49,707 nucleotides of DNA from Xanthomonas hortorum pv. cynarae (GTDB lineage: Bacteria > Pseudomonadota > Gammaproteobacteria > Xanthomonadales > Xanthomonadaceae), in NCBI RefSeq assembly GCF_002939985.1, contig NZ_MDFM01000002.1:228018-277724 (forward strand). The letters are read 5' to 3'. A program made the position numbers and the translations under genes. Within the stretch, counting starts at the first letter, position 1; every line of letters starts with the position of its first letter. Positions 1 through 12,552 of this stretch are shown here, piece by piece. Below the pieces are notes generated by a model. It had not been told where the DNA came from. It made no database searches and saw nothing but the letters and a program-made list of their open reading frames with translations.

Positions 1-82
1 TTGCGAAGCTGATGGGCCGCAGCGTTGTCCAAATAACACACCATGCTTTGCTTGCAACCATGCGCACCGACCATCTCCACTG

Positions 83-188
83 GTCCTTGCCCGCCCACCG
101 TCGCGGGACCTTACGCGGCATGGATGCCGCGTAAGAGCCTACATGGACGTACTTGCGGCGTGTCCCGCGACGGTGGGCGGGCAAGGAC
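83..188 (+). repeat. Nested palindromic intergenic repeat, subfamily A, copy 1
   Basis: The two 27-nt outer arms (83-109 and 162-188) are perfect reverse complements. Just inside the left arm lies a second perfect inverted repeat of 11 bp (111-121 and 124-134), followed by a 27-nt unpaired stretch that includes GTACTTGCGGCG. Flanking bases (about 60-82 and 189-220) are also shared with other copies, so the full unit may reach 150-170 bp. Other subfamily A copies lie at 9006-9111, 12190-12296 and, truncated, near 12321-12388. The remainder of 1-424 shows no convincing gene. Confidence 0.85.
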
Positions 189-424
189 CCTGCAGCCAGG
201 CAGCAGATCCGCCTGCCTGTGCAGTAGGCTGACGTGAAGTAGTTTTGTTAGCCGCTCTTAGTTGCATGCAGTGCGCAGACGCAGCAATCCGCTGCACACA
301 AATACGCTGTTGTTGTCACACCAACAAAGCCTCGAACATCACGCGCGTGCACGAATGTGCAGCCGCAGAAGCGAGAGCGTTAGCGACTCATCGCTTACCC
401 AACGTATCAAACCACCGCCGTGCA

Positions 425-1045
425 TCACGCCGAAGCGGTGTTCTTGCATCCATAGCCCGCCAGAAACAGCTCCACTGCGCGCTGCGTCGCATCGCGGAGA
501 TACTCCGGTGAGGGATCCTTGAGTGCGCCGAACAGGCAGGGCATCAGGGTTTGCGCTTCCAGCAGCGCGCCCAGTTGCTTGGCGGCCAGGGTCGCGTCGC
601 CGCGCCGCATCAGGCCCAGGTCCATCTGCTGCTGCAGATACTCGGCCATGCGCTGCATGCCTTCTTCGGGGCCGGCATTGAAAAACAGCGCGCCGACGTC
701 CGAGCGTCCTGATACCCCGATGATGGTCTGCCAGATCGTGATCGAGCTGGGTGCGCAGAGGAAGCCAAGGAGATCTTCGCCGAAGCGCTGCAGCGTCTGG
801 GAGACAGGGCCGCTGCTGCGCGTCAGCGCATCCAGCATCGGGTCGATGTAGCTGTCGGACGTGTCCTGGGCGAAGGCGATAAAGAGCTCTTCCTTGGACG
901 GGAAGTAGCCGTACAACGTGCGCTTGGAGCCGCCCACGCGGGCGGCGATCTGCGACATCGAGGCGCCTTCAAAGCCCAGCTCGAGGAAGACCTCGCTGGC
1001 CGCCTGCACGATGGCGTCGCGTTTTTCTTCGGTTCTGACCCGCAT
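425..1045 (-). CDS. TetR/AcrR-family repressor, divergent from the RND efflux operon
   Basis: This 206-residue protein has a TetR-type N-terminal helix-turn-helix at about residues 8-55, with the usual pattern IVQAASEVFLELGFEGASM, then SQIAARVGGSKRTLYGYF and SKEELF. The remaining helical part would be the ligand-binding and dimerisation domain. It is transcribed away from the efflux operon beginning at 1178, the arrangement seen for SmeT with SmeDEF and TtgR with TtgABC, so it most likely represses the pump operon and itself. A purine-rich ribosome-binding site lies just upstream of the ATG at 1045, and AGTATA at 1071-1076 could be its -10 box read on the minus strand. The family is certain; the target is inferred from position. 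Confidence 0.9.
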   Translation of the reverse strand: MRVRTEEKRDAIVQAASEVFLELGFEGASMSQIAARVGGSKRTLYGYFPSKEELFIAFAQDTSDSYIDPMLDALTRSSGPVSQTLQRFGEDLLGFLCAPSSITIWQTIIGVSGRSDVGALFFNAGPEEGMQRMAEYLQQQMDLGLMRRGDATLAAKQLGALLEAQTLMPCLFGALKDPSPEYLRDATQRAVELFLAGYGCKNTASA

Positions 1046-1094
1046 CCACTCACTCCACTTTTGAACTTTAAGTATACCGACTGGGCAGGAATGC

Positions 1095-1123
1095 TTGACG
1101 GCTACGGATGAGCTTATTAGGAT
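1095..1123 (+). promoter_or_regulatory. Predicted sigma-70 promoter of the efflux operon
   Basis: TTGACG at 1095-1100 and TAGGAT at 1118-1123 are separated by exactly 17 nt, a good match to a housekeeping promoter. It lies in the divergent tetR/adaptor intergenic region and points toward the adaptor gene. No transcript start is known here. Confidence 0.5.
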
Positions 1124-1126
1124 ACC

Positions 1127-1140
1127 AAACCGTACCGTTT
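1127..1140. promoter_or_regulatory. Candidate TetR operator (pseudopalindrome)
   Basis: AAACCGTACCGTTT pairs with itself at 12 of 14 positions. It starts immediately downstream of the predicted -10 box, where a bound repressor would block transcription. TetR-type regulators of RND pumps bind pseudopalindromes in the same kind of position. Assignment is inferred from location and symmetry only. Confidence 0.4.
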
Positions 1141-1177
1141 ATATTTAATCCTCATGCGTCCCGTCGGAGACCTTCTC

Positions 1178-2398
1178 GTGCGTCCTCATGCTTCGTTTCG
1201 CCTGCCTGTGCTTGCCGCTGCCGTTGCCGCCACCGTTTTGCTGAGTGCCTGCGGCAGCCCGCCGGGAGGTCCGCCGCCGGCTGAGGGCATGCCCGAGATG
1301 GGCGTGCTGACCGTCAAACCGCAGCCGGTGACGCTCACCACCGAACTGCCCGGACGCACCGTTCCCTACCTGATCGCCGAAGTTCGCCCGCAAGTGGGCG
1401 GCATCGTGCAGACACGCCAGTTCACCGAGGGCGGCGACGTCAAGGCCGGGCAGACGCTGTACCAGATCGACCCGGCGACCTATCGCGCCAGTTACGCCAG
1501 CGCCCAGGCCACCCTGGCCAAGGCGCAGGCCAATCTGCGCACCGCCAGACTCAAGGCCCAGCGCTATACCGAGCTGGTGCAGATCAAGGCGGTCAGCCAG
1601 CAGGAGGGCGACGACACCGACGCTGCGCTGGGCCAGGCCGAGGCCGATGAGGCGGCCGGCAAGGCCAGCGTGGAGACCGCGCGCATCAACCTGGCGTTCG
1701 CGCGCATGGATGCACCGATCTCCGGTCGCATCGGCCGCTCCAGCGTGACCCCCGGTGCGTTGGTGACCGCCAACCAGGCCACCGCGCTGACCACCATCCA
1801 GCAGCTGGACCCGATCTATATCGACGTCACCCAGCCCAGCGCGGCGTTATTGCGGCTCAGGCAGGCGATGGCGCGCGGCGATCTGGAAAAGGCCGGCGAC
1901 GACGCGGCCAAGGTGTCGCTGCTGCTGGAAGACGGCAGCACCTATCCGCTGCAGGGCCAGCTGGCGTTCTCCGATGTCACCGTCGACCAGAACACCGGCT
2001 CGATCACCTTGCGCGCGGTGTTCCCGAACCCGAATGCGGAGTTGTTGCCGGGCATGTATGTGCGCGCGGTGCTGCAGGAGGGCATCAAGGAGCAGGGCGT
2101 GCTGGTGCCGCAGCAGGCGGTCTCGCGCAATGGCGCCGGCAAGCCGACCGCGTTCGTGGTCGGTGCCGATCACAAGCTGCAATTACGCGTGCTGGAAACC
2201 GACCGCGAAGTCGGCGACCAGTGGCTGGTGCGCAGTGGCCTGAAGACCGGCGAGCAGGTGGTGGTCGAAGGCGTCTCGCGCGCCCGCGACGGCATCGAGG
2301 TCAAGACCGCGCCTTGGCAGCCCAAGGGCAGGCCCGCTACTGCCGGTAATGCAGCCGGCACCCCTTCCGCCCCGACCGCACCGCGTGCGGCCAACTGA
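1178..2398 (+). CDS. RND efflux periplasmic adaptor (membrane fusion lipoprotein, AcrA/MexA family)
   Basis: This adaptor would bridge the inner-membrane pump and outer-membrane channel of a tripartite multidrug exporter. I chose the GTG at 1178 (406 residues) because GGAGA sits 7 nt upstream and the protein then opens with a compact lipoprotein signal ending in LLSAC, with the lipidated Cys at about residue 25; an in-frame ATG at 1154 adds eight residues. After it come the N-terminal beta-barrel and lipoyl half ([19 protein letters not shown]), a coiled-coil hairpin ([20 protein letters not shown]), the second lipoyl half ([13 protein letters not shown]) and the C-terminal barrel. Spacing to the pump gene is only 16 nt, consistent with one operon. 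It is close to AcrA, MexA and SmeD; the exact ortholog cannot be settled here. Confidence 0.93.
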   Translation: MRPHASFRLPVLAAAVAATVLLSACGSPPGGPPPAEGMPEMGVLTVKPQPVTLTTELPGRTVPYLIAEVRPQVGGIVQTRQFTEGGDVKAGQTLYQIDPATYRASYASAQATLAKAQANLRTARLKAQRYTELVQIKAVSQQEGDDTDAALGQAEADEAAGKASVETARINLAFARMDAPISGRIGRSSVTPGALVTANQATALTTIQQLDPIYIDVTQPSAALLRLRQAMARGDLEKAGDDAAKVSLLLEDGSTYPLQGQLAFSDVTVDQNTGSITLRAVFPNPNAELLPGMYVRAVLQEGIKEQGVLVPQQAVSRNGAGKPTAFVVGADHKLQLRVLETDREVGDQWLVRSGLKTGEQVVVEGVSRARDGIEVKTAPWQPKGRPATAGNAAGTPSAPTAPRAAN

Positions 2399-2414
2399 GG
2401 CGGGATTACACGTC

Positions 2415-5400
2415 ATGGCACGCTTCTTTATCGATCGTCCGATCTTCGCCTGGGTGTTGGCCATCATCGTGATGCTGGCCGGCATCCTGTCCATCGCCAC
2501 CTTGCCGATTGCGCAGTACCCCAGCATCGCACCGCCCGCCGTCGCCATCACCGCCAACTACCCGGGCGCTTCGGCGCAGACCCTGGAAGACACCGTCACC
2601 CAGGTCATCGAGCAGAAGATGAAGGGGCTGGACCACCTCAGCTACATGGCCTCCACCAGCGAATCCAGCGGTGCGGTGACCATCACGCTGACCTTCGACA
2701 ACGGCACCGATCCGGACACCGCGCAGGTGCAGGTGCAGAACAAGTTGTCGCTGGCCACCCCGTTGTTGCCGCAGGAAGTGCAGCAGCAGGGCGTGACGGT
2801 GACCAAGTCGGCCACCAACTTCCTCAACGTGCTGGCCTTCACTTCCGAAGACGGCAGCATGAGCGATTCGGACCTGTCCGATTACGTGGCGGCCAACGTG
2901 CAGGAAACCATCAGCCGCGTCGAAGGCGTGGGCGACACCACCTTGTTCGGCTCGCAGTACGCCATGCGGGTGTGAATGGACCCCAACAAGTTGAATAATT
3001 TCAGCCTGACCCCGGTGGATGTCCGCACCGCGATCCAGGCGCAGAACGCGCAGGTCTCGGCGGGCCAGCTGGGTGCGTTGCCGGCGGTGGCCAATCAGCA
3101 ACTCAATGCCACCATCACTGCGCAAACCCGGCTCAAGACGGCCGAGCAGTTCGAAAACATCCTGCTGCGCACGCAGTCCGATGGCGCGCAGGTGCGGTTG
3201 CGCGATGTGGCGCGCATCGAACTGGGTAGCGAGAGTTACAACACGGTGGGCCGCTACAACGGCAAGCCGGCGGCCGGTCTGGCGATCAAGCTGGCCACCG
3301 GTGCGAACGCACTGGATACCGTGCGCGCCATCGACAAAAGCCTGGAAGAGCAGGAGAAGTTCTTCCCGCCCGGCATGAAGGTGCAAAAGCCGTACGACAC
3401 CACCCCGTTCGTGCGGATCTCCATCGAGCAGGTGGTGCACACGCTGATCGAAGCGGTGGTGCTGGTGTTTCTGGTGATGTATCTGTTTCTGCAGAACTTC
3501 CGCGCGACCTTGATCCCCACCATTGCGGTGCCGGTGGTGTTGCTGGGCACGTTCGGGGTGCTGGCGGTGTTCGGTTTCACCCTCAATACGCTGACCATGT
3601 TCGCGATGGTGCTGGCGATCGGTTTGCTGGTGGACGATGCGATCGTGGTGGTGGAAAACGTCGAGCGTGTGATGGGCGAAGAACACCTGTCGCCCAAGGA
3701 AGCCACGCGTAAATCGATGGACCAGATCTCTGGTGCGCTGGTGGGCGTGGCGTTGGTGCTGGCGGCGGTGTTCGTGCCGATGGCGTTCTTCGGTGGCTCC
3801 ACCGGTGTGATCTATCGGCAGTTCTCGATCACGATTGTGTCTGCCATGACCTTGTCGGTGCTGGTGGCGATGATCCTGACTCCGGCCTTGTGCGCGACCT
3901 TGCTCAAGCCGGTGGAAAAAGGCCATGGCCTGGCCACCACCGGTTTCTTCGGCTGGTTCAACCGCGTGTTCGATCGCGGCAACAACCGCTACCAGGGCGT
4001 GGTGCGGCACATGCTGGGCAAGGGCTGGGGGTACATGCTTGCCTATGCCGCGTTGCTGGCGTTGGTGGTATTCGGCTTCATGAAATTGCCGGTGGGGTTT
4101 TTGCCGGACGAAGACCAGGGCACGCTGTTCGTGCTGGTGCAGTTGCCGCCCGGTGCCACCGATGCGCGCACCGGTGAGGTGCTCAAGCAGGTGGAGCATC
4201 ACTTTCTGGTGGACCAGAAGGATTCGGTCGCTGGCGTGTTTGCCGTGTCCGGGTTCAGTTTTGCCGGTAGCGGCCAGAATACCGGCCTGGCGTTCGTCAA
4301 GCTGCGGCCGTGGGACGAGCGCACCGGCAAGGGGCAGAGCGTCACCGATGTTGCGGCCAAGGCCGGTGCCTTCTTCGCCGGCATCCGCGATGCCAGGGTG
4401 TTCGCGTTCGCACCGCCGGCGGTGTCCGAGTTGGGCAATGCCACCGGTTTCGACCTGATGCTGCAGGACCGCGCCAACCTCGGTCATGAAGCCTTGATGC
4501 AGGCGCGCAATCAATTGTTGGGCGAGCTGTCGCAGGACAAGCGCCTGGTGGCGGTACGCCCGAACGGGCAGGAAGACACGCCCGAGTTCAAGCTGGAGAT
4601 CGATTCGCACAAGGCGCAGGCCATGGGCGTGTCGATCGCCGACATCAACAACACCTTCTCCAGCGCGTGGGGCAGTACCTACGTCAACGACTTCATCGAC
4701 AAGGGGCGGGTCAAGAAGGTGATGCTGCAGGCCGATGCGGTGTACCGCATGAATCCGCAGGACATCGACCGCTGGTTCGTGCGCAACAGCGCCGGCATCA
4801 TGGTGCCGTTCAACGCCTTCGCCACCGCCAGCTGGCAATCGGGCTCGCCGCGGTTGGAGCGTTACAACAGCGTGCCGTCGGTGGAAATCCTGGGCATGGC
4901 GCTGCCCGGCGCGGCATCCAGTGGTGAGGCGATGCAGATTGTGGAAGCGGCGGCGGCCAAATTACCGCCGGGCATCGGCTTCGAGTGGACCGGGTTGTCG
5001 CGGCAGGAAAAATCCTCGACCGGCCAGACCGGCCTGTTGTACGGGTTGTCGATCCTGATCGTGTTCCTGTGTCTGGCCGCGTTGTACGAAAGCTGGGCGA
5101 TTCCGTTCTCGGTGATTCTGGTAGTGCCGCTGGGTGTGTTCGGCACGCTGCTGGGCGCGATGCTGACCTGGAAAATGAACGATGTGTACTTCCAGGTGGG
5201 CCTGCTCACCACGATTGGTCTTGCATCGAAAAACGCGATCCTGATCGTGGAGTTCGCCAAGGAGCTGCATGAAAGCGGCAAGAGTCTGATCGACTCGGCA
5301 TTGGAAGCGGCACGCATGCGCTTGCGGCCAATCTTGATGACATCGCTGGCCTTCATCCTGGGCGTGGTGCCGTTGGTGCTCGGCAGTGGTGCCGGTGCAG

Positions 5401-5558
5401 GCGCACAGCATGCGTTGGGTACCGCAGTGATCGGCGGCATGTTGTCCGGCACGATTTTGGCGATCTTGTTCGTGCCGTTGTTCTTCGTGTTGGTGATGGG
5501 CTTGTTCAAGGGCCGACCACAGCCCACTTCACCCGCCCCGCAACCGACAGGACACTGA
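2415..5558 (+). pseudogene. RND efflux pump (AcrB/MexB family) interrupted by an in-frame TGA at codon 187
   Basis: Read through, this is a full-length 1047-residue RND transporter matching AcrB almost residue for residue. It starts [13 protein letters not shown], carries the proton-relay pair D407/D408 in TM4 ([17 protein letters not shown]), and ends in the usual last TM region. At 2973-2975 a TGA separates SQYAMRV from MDPNKLNNF, exactly where AcrB-type proteins have a Trp (a TGG to TGA change). The reading frame does not shift and nothing is missing. Translation would give a 186-residue fragment; the ATG at 2976 directly after the stop opens an 860-residue frame but lacks TM1 and most of the porter N-terminus, so it is unlikely to work alone. 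Alternatives are a sequencing error or stop-codon readthrough. The flanking adaptor and channel genes look intact. Confidence 0.9.
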
Positions 5559-5559
5559 G

Positions 5560-7065
5560 ATGACCCCGATTCGCATGACATTGACCGCGATCGCGGTGGC
5601 CAGCGTGCTGTCCGGTTGCACGCTGATGCCGCGCTATGCCCGGCCCGACGCGCCGGTGCCGGATCGCTTTGCCGGCACCGATATCACGGTTGCTTCGAAC
5701 GCCACCGAAGTCGTCGCCAATACCGGCACCGACGAGGCGACGGACATTGCCAACATCGGCTGGCGGCAGGTGTTCACCGACCCCGCGCTACAGCAGGTGA
5801 TCGCGTTGGCGTTGGAGAACAATCGCGATCTGCGCGTGGCCGCGCTCAACATCGAAGTAGCACGTGCGCAGTACCGGGTGGAGCGCGCTGCGCTACTGCC
5901 TTCGGTGCAGGGCACCGGCACTTCCAACAACGCGCGCACACCGTCGGAGCTGGCCATTCCGGGCCAGCCGCAGGTGTTTCGCACCTACAGCGCCAACATC
6001 GGCATCAGTGCCTACGAGCTGGATCTGTTCGGGCGTGTGCGCAGCCTGAAGGAACAGGCACTGCAGCAGTTTCTGTCCACCGCCGAGGCCCGCCGCAGCA
6101 CGCACATCAGCCTGGTGGCCGAAGTGGCCACTGCCTATCTGACGCTGGCGGCGGATCAGCAGTTGCTGCAGCTGGCGCAGTCCACCTTGAGCAGCCAGAG
6201 CGATAGTTATCGCCTGCAGCAACGCAGTTTCGAGTTGGGCGTTGCCTCGCAGCTCACCTTGCGCCAGGCGCAGACCACGGTGGAAACCGCACGGGTGGAT
6301 GTGGAGCGCTACACCGCGCAGGTGGCGCAGGATCGCAATGCCCTGGTGTTGCTGGTGGGCACGCAGGTGCCGGTGGACCTGTTGCCGCGTGCCTTGCCCG
6401 ATGGCGCCAGCGTGGACGGCAATGTGCTGGCCGGCGTGCCGGCCGGATTGCCGTCGCAGTTGCTGCAACGCCGCCCGGACATTCTGGAAGCCGAGCGCAA
6501 CTTGCGTGCGGCCAATGCCAATATCGGTGCGGCGCGCGCAGCGTTCTTTCCCAGCATCAGCCTGACCGCATCGCAGGGCTCGTCCACCAGCAGTCTGTCC
6601 AACCTGTTCGATTCCGGCACCCGCGCCTGGAGTTTCGTGCCTACGCTGACGTTGCCGATCTTCAACGCCGGGCGTAACCGCGCCAATCTGGACATGGCCA
6701 AGGCCAATCGCGCTATCGAAGTGGCGCAATACGAAAAGGCGATCCAGAGCGCGTTCCGCGAAGTGTCCGATGCGCTGGCGCAGCGCGAGACCCTGGGCCG
6801 GCAATTGCAGGCGCAACAGGCGCTGGTGGATGCCACCGCCGACAGCTACCGGCTGTCGCAGGCGCGCTTCGAACGCGGCGTGGACAGCTATCTGCAGGCG
6901 CTGGATGCGCAGCGTTCGCTGTACAGCGCGCAGCAGACGCTGATCGCCACGCAGCTGTCGCGCTTCACCAATCTGGCGACGTTCTACAAGGCGATGGGCG
7001 GCGGCTGGCTGCAATCGGCCGAGCCCAATGTGGCCACCACCGCGACAGGTCAGCCCAATGGCTGA
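5560..7065 (+). CDS. RND efflux outer-membrane channel lipoprotein (NodT/OprM family)
   Basis: This 501-residue protein is a TolC-like channel of the OprM/NodT type. The N-terminus is a lipoprotein signal with the lipobox LSGC and lipidated Cys20. It then shows two outer-membrane efflux repeats, with family hallmarks such as [64 protein letters not shown] split across the middle, and a repeated [25 protein letters not shown] segment near the end. The start is one base after the pump stop codon, indicating translational coupling in the operon. Its last codons overlap the following TetR gene. If the pump is dead it could still serve another RND pump. Confidence 0.93.
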   Translation: MTPIRMTLTAIAVASVLSGCTLMPRYARPDAPVPDRFAGTDITVASNATEVVANTGTDEATDIANIGWRQVFTDPALQQVIALALENNRDLRVAALNIEVARAQYRVERAALLPSVQGTGTSNNARTPSELAIPGQPQVFRTYSANIGISAYELDLFGRVRSLKEQALQQFLSTAEARRSTHISLVAEVATAYLTLAADQQLLQLAQSTLSSQSDSYRLQQRSFELGVASQLTLRQAQTTVETARVDVERYTAQVAQDRNALVLLVGTQVPVDLLPRALPDGASVDGNVLAGVPAGLPSQLLQRRPDILEAERNLRAANANIGAARAAFFPSISLTASQGSSTSSLSNLFDSGTRAWSFVPTLTLPIFNAGRNRANLDMAKANRAIEVAQYEKAIQSAFREVSDALAQRETLGRQLQAQQALVDATADSYRLSQARFERGVDSYLQALDAQRSLYSAQQTLIATQLSRFTNLATFYKAMGGGWLQSAEPNVATTATGQPNG

Positions 7066-7750
7066 GGCGGACGTTGATGCCGCGCCTGCCCGCCCGCCCA
7101 GGCGCGCGCCACACGACAAACGTGGCGCGATTCTGGCGGCGGCGCGGCAGCTGTTTCCGCAGCTAGGCTTCGACAAGACCAGCATGGACACCATCGCCGA
7201 GCGTGCGATGGTGTCCAAGGCCACGGTGTATGCGTATTTCGCGTCCAAGGAGGTGCTGTTCCGCACTACGCTGGAAGCGCTGGCGCATGCATCGCCCAAC
7301 CGATGGGACGCGTTATTGGAGATGCAGGCGCCGTTGGAGCAGTGCCTGGCGGCGGTCGCCAAGGCGCTGCTGAGGATCTCCACCAGCGGCGCGCTGGACA
7401 ATGCGGCGTATGGCCTGGTGCGACCGCCGTTGTTGCCCAGCCAGATGCGCGAAGAGATGTGGACGCTGTCCTTCGAGCGCTACGACAACATGATGCGCGC
7501 GCTGCTGGCGCGCGAAGTGGAGCGGGGCAGCTTGGTCATCGACAATCTGCCCGATGCCTCGGTGCATTTCTTCGGCTTGATGACCGGCTTGCCTGCAAAT
7601 GCGGCGATGCGTGGCGATGGCGTGGATGCGGATTTTGTGCAGCAGGAGCGCTATGTGAGCGGTGCGGTCGCGCTGTTCTTGCGTGCGTATCGGCCGGATG
7701 TTGCGCGCACGGTGGGCACAACCAAGCGCGAAGTGCCGAGCGGGTTCTAG
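7058..7750 (+). CDS. TetR-family regulator at the end of the efflux operon
   Basis: This 230-residue protein has a TetR helix-turn-helix at about residues 18-65 ([20 protein letters not shown], then [21 protein letters not shown]) followed by a TetR C-terminal domain. I chose the ATG at 7058 because AGGT lies just upstream and it gives an 8-nt overlap with the channel gene stop, a typical coupled junction; an in-frame start at 7028 would add ten residues inside the channel gene. Together with the divergent TetR at 425-1045, the efflux locus has a regulator at each end. It may act on the same operon in feedback or on other genes; the sequence does not decide. Confidence 0.85.
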   Translation: MAEADVDAAPARPPRRAPHDKRGAILAAARQLFPQLGFDKTSMDTIAERAMVSKATVYAYFASKEVLFRTTLEALAHASPNRWDALLEMQAPLEQCLAAVAKALLRISTSGALDNAAYGLVRPPLLPSQMREEMWTLSFERYDNMMRALLAREVERGSLVIDNLPDASVHFFGLMTGLPANAAMRGDGVDADFVQQERYVSGAVALFLRAYRPDVARTVGTTKREVPSGF

Positions 7751-7987
7751 GTGCGCTGGAACCGCGCTTGCGGGTTGTTTGCCCGTGTCTGTCGCGTTTG
7801 TATGCGCCCATCACTCGCTTCATGACACGCATGCCGACCACTGCGTTGATGAAGCGCGCTCATAACCGTTAGCGCCAGCCGCTGTGCAATGTGCGCGTGG
7901 CGCAGGATTATGGTGTGGCATCGGTGCTGCAGCGGTGTTGCCGTCTGCGGCCGACTCATCCAATGCGGCCGTGTGCCGCGGGAGTAA

Positions 7988-10390
<2,403 letters not shown>

Positions 10391-10578
10391 CGATGCGAAT
10401 GCCGGCGTCAGGCATGCCATTCATGCGGCTGCATCATGCGTGATGGTACGTGATGGCTCCAAATCCGAGTGCATTGCCCGCATTGATGCGCTGTGTTTCT
10501 AGGTGCATGCGCAATCGGGTGAGTAGTCGGTGTACGCATGCGCGCTACAGTTCAAGCACTGGATCAAGGAGTACTGCA

Positions 10579-11052
10579 ATGAATCTGTTCGCAACTGCGA
10601 TGTCGCTGTCGATGATGGCCGCTGCCGTGCCCGGCGGCGAAGAGCAACAAGCAATCAGGGTGAGCAAGGCCGGTGGCGTGGCCTCTGCAGTCGGCCCGGC
10701 CGAGTATTTCACCGGCAAGGTGCGTATCGATGCGCCATTCCAGACCGACGCGCCGGCGCGGGTGGGCGGTGCCACGGTGACCTTCGAGCCGGGCGCGCGT
10801 ACTGCCTGGCACACCCATCCGTTGGGCCAGACGCTGATCGTCACCGCCGGTGCCGGGCGTGTGCAGGAGTGGGGCAAGCCGGCGCAGGAGATCCGCCCCG
10901 GCGACATCGTGTGGATTCCGCCGGGCGTCAAGCACTGGCACGGCGCCAACGCGACGGTGGCGATGTCGCATATCGCCATCGCCGAGGCACAGGACGGCTC
11001 GCCGGTGACCTGGCTGGAACAGGTCAGCGACGCGCAGTACGCGGCACAATGA
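10579..11052 (+). CDS. Cupin protein of the manganese hydroxynitrile-lyase type
   Basis: This 157-residue single-domain cupin closely follows the bacterial cupin (R)-hydroxynitrile lyase family first characterised in Granulicella (GtHNL). Shared segments include VTFEPGARTAWHTHPLGQTL and IRPGDIVWIPPGVKHWHG. The metal ligands His78, His80, Gln84 and His119, plus His131, have the same spacing as His53, His55, Gln59, His94 and His106 of GtHNL. AAGGA at 10566-10570 supports this ATG. The first 17 or so residues are hydrophobic and may be a weak signal peptide, which the cytosolic homologs lack. It is divergent from a LysR gene. True substrate is unknown; many homologs are annotated only as cupins or carboxymuconolactone-like partners. 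Confidence 0.88.
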   Translation: MNLFATAMSLSMMAAAVPGGEEQQAIRVSKAGGVASAVGPAEYFTGKVRIDAPFQTDAPARVGGATVTFEPGARTAWHTHPLGQTLIVTAGAGRVQEWGKPAQEIRPGDIVWIPPGVKHWHGANATVAMSHIAIAEAQDGSPVTWLEQVSDAQYAAQ

Positions 11053-11053
11053 G

Positions 11054-11428
11054 GTGACGGTCGGCGATGCCACGGCCTGGCGGCAATCGCCGTTGGGCAG
11101 CTACCGCATCGAGGTCACTGCATGGGAAGCGCGGATGTCGCTGTGGGTGGAAACCCCGCAGATCGTCGATGTGCGCGCTGGCACGGTGCTGCTGAGGTTC
11201 GACAATCCGTGCTGGTCGTTGGAGACGGCGCACTGGCACAGCGGTGTTGCAGTCGAGCTCACGCTACGGAAGTATCCGGGTGATCACCGACCGGCGCAGG
11301 TGGTGGCGATGCTCAATTGTCGCGATCGCAGTGCAACGGTAGCGTCCAGCACGGTGTGCACCTTCGCGGAGCTGGAACACACGCTCGATTGCTTCCTCTC
11401 TACCGGTGAACCGGCGCCACCTCGGTGA
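11054..11428 (+). CDS. Hypothetical protein (124 aa)
   Basis: This frame starts with GTG one base after the cupin stop codon, suggesting translational coupling. The protein has a conserved-looking core, SYRIEVTAWEARMSLWVETP and VELTLRKYPGDH, which I associate with small uncharacterised Xanthomonas proteins. It has no signal peptide, membrane segment or known domain that I can see. GC and codon use match the neighbours. Function is unknown. Confidence 0.65.
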   Translation: MTVGDATAWRQSPLGSYRIEVTAWEARMSLWVETPQIVDVRAGTVLLRFDNPCWSLETAHWHSGVAVELTLRKYPGDHRPAQVVAMLNCRDRSATVASSTVCTFAELEHTLDCFLSTGEPAPPR

Positions 11429-11688
11429 TGGCCATCTGACCCACAAGTGCATCGGCCTTCAGGTGGTACAGCAGTTCGCACACTGCAAGCGGCGCAAGCA
11501 TATCGCTCTGGCGTGGTCGATCGAGCAGACCTCGCGAGCCGCAACGCGGCATCCTTTCAGTTGGCGTGCCCCACACATGCTGTCCGAGCCCGAGTGTGCG
11601 CGCCGCTGAAGGGCAGGGCCGCCGGCGCTGATAGAGCGCTCACGCACTCGCCGTATCATGAGCACCTGTTTCCGTGATCGTGTCGCCC

Positions 11689-11892
11689 ATGCCCGCACAA
11701 CGTTCGACCATCCCCGCGCCAACGAGTCCAGCCGACTGGAAGGCGATCGAAGCTGCAGCCAGCGCTGAGCTGGCCCGGCGCACCGAGCAGGCGCATCAGC
11801 AGATCCTGGGATTGTTGACCACCCATGGGCATCTGCTCAGCGACGCGCAGCGGCGCGGTTTGCACAAGCGCCTGTTGCGTGCCGGGCGCTAA
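11689..11892 (+). CDS. Small hypothetical protein (67 aa)
   Basis: A short frame with coding-like composition yields a mostly helical, charged protein (WKAIEAAASAELARRTEQAH, then HLLSDAQRRGLHKRLLRAGR). I chose the ATG at 11689; an in-frame GTG at 11674 is an alternative. No domain or partner is recognised. The 260 nt before it (11429-11688) contain no convincing gene. Confidence 0.45.
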   Translation: MPAQRSTIPAPTSPADWKAIEAAASAELARRTEQAHQQILGLLTTHGHLLSDAQRRGLHKRLLRAGR

Positions 11893-12030
11893 GAGCGGCC
11901 AGTCAGGCCTCTGGAGCGCTGCATCGATGGCCGCACACTGCTTTCCACACTCGCCTTCGTTGACGAGTGAAGTACACAGATTTTGAGTCGTGGCGCCGTT
12001 TTAGCTGCGATCAAAAGCTTGGTTGGTCGA

Positions 12031-12139
12031 GTGCGCGGTGTCCTCGCCGCTCGCGGGACACGCCGCAAGTACGTCCCTGTAGGCTCGGTGGCGGCATCCA
12101 TGCCGCCACACGGTCCCGCAATCGGCGAGGACACCGCAC
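12031..12139 (-). repeat. Nested palindromic intergenic repeat, subfamily B, copy 2 (inverted)
   Basis: Outer arms 12031-12059 and 12113-12139 carry the GGTGTCCTCGCCG arm type and pair with only two or three mismatches. The inner palindrome is GGCGGCAT/ATGCCGCC. Flanking bases match those of the copy at 9164-9271 in reverse orientation. Confidence 0.8.
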
Positions 12140-12189
12140 CAGACAGTTTGCTGCCGCTTGAAAAACATGCACACCGACCATCTCGACTG

Positions 12190-12296
12190 GTCCTTGCCCG
12201 CCCACCGTCGCGGGACCTTACGCGGCATGGATGCCGCGTAAGAGCCTACATGGACGTACTTGCGGCGTGTCCCGCGAGGGTGGGCGGGCAAGGGCC
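12190..12296 (+). repeat. Nested palindromic intergenic repeat, subfamily A, copy 3
   Basis: Left arm 12190-12216 matches copy 1 exactly, and the right arm (12269-12295) differs at two positions. The inner 11-bp inverted repeat is intact. With the preceding subfamily B copy it forms a composite of about 270 bp that is the inverted equivalent of 9006-9271. Confidence 0.85.
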
Positions 12297-12320
12297 CTGC
12301 AGCCAGGCCACAGATCATCA

Positions 12321-12388
12321 TGCGGCATTGATGCCGTACAAGAATGTACTTGCGGCGTGTCCCGCGATGGTGGGCGGGCAAGGGCCCT
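12321..12388 (+). repeat. Truncated copy of the palindromic repeat, subfamily A
   Basis: It contains a decayed inner palindrome (GCGGCATTGATGCCG), the middle segment with GTACTTGCGGCG and a complete right arm, but no left arm. It looks like a partial tandem duplication of the adjacent copy, since both are followed by the same CCCTGCAGC. Apart from repeats, 11893-12552 holds no gene that I can support. Confidence 0.7.
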
Positions 12389-12552
12389 GCAGCAAACCCG
12401 CAAATCATCCGCTCTACAACCAACCAATCCACACCGTTCGATCACCTCCCAAGGCGAGCGCAAGGCTGCGATTGTTGGAATGCATCCGGCCCTGCCAGAA
12501 CACATCGATCCGCACGCAGCCAGCATTGGCCAGGCGGCCACGGCGCTCGCGT

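Noticed and set aside
2406..4838. An 810-codon open frame on the minus strand opposite the RND pump gene
   Set aside because: It is a shadow of the strongly biased GC-rich pump gene; the product is His/Arg/Gln-rich with no resemblance to any family.
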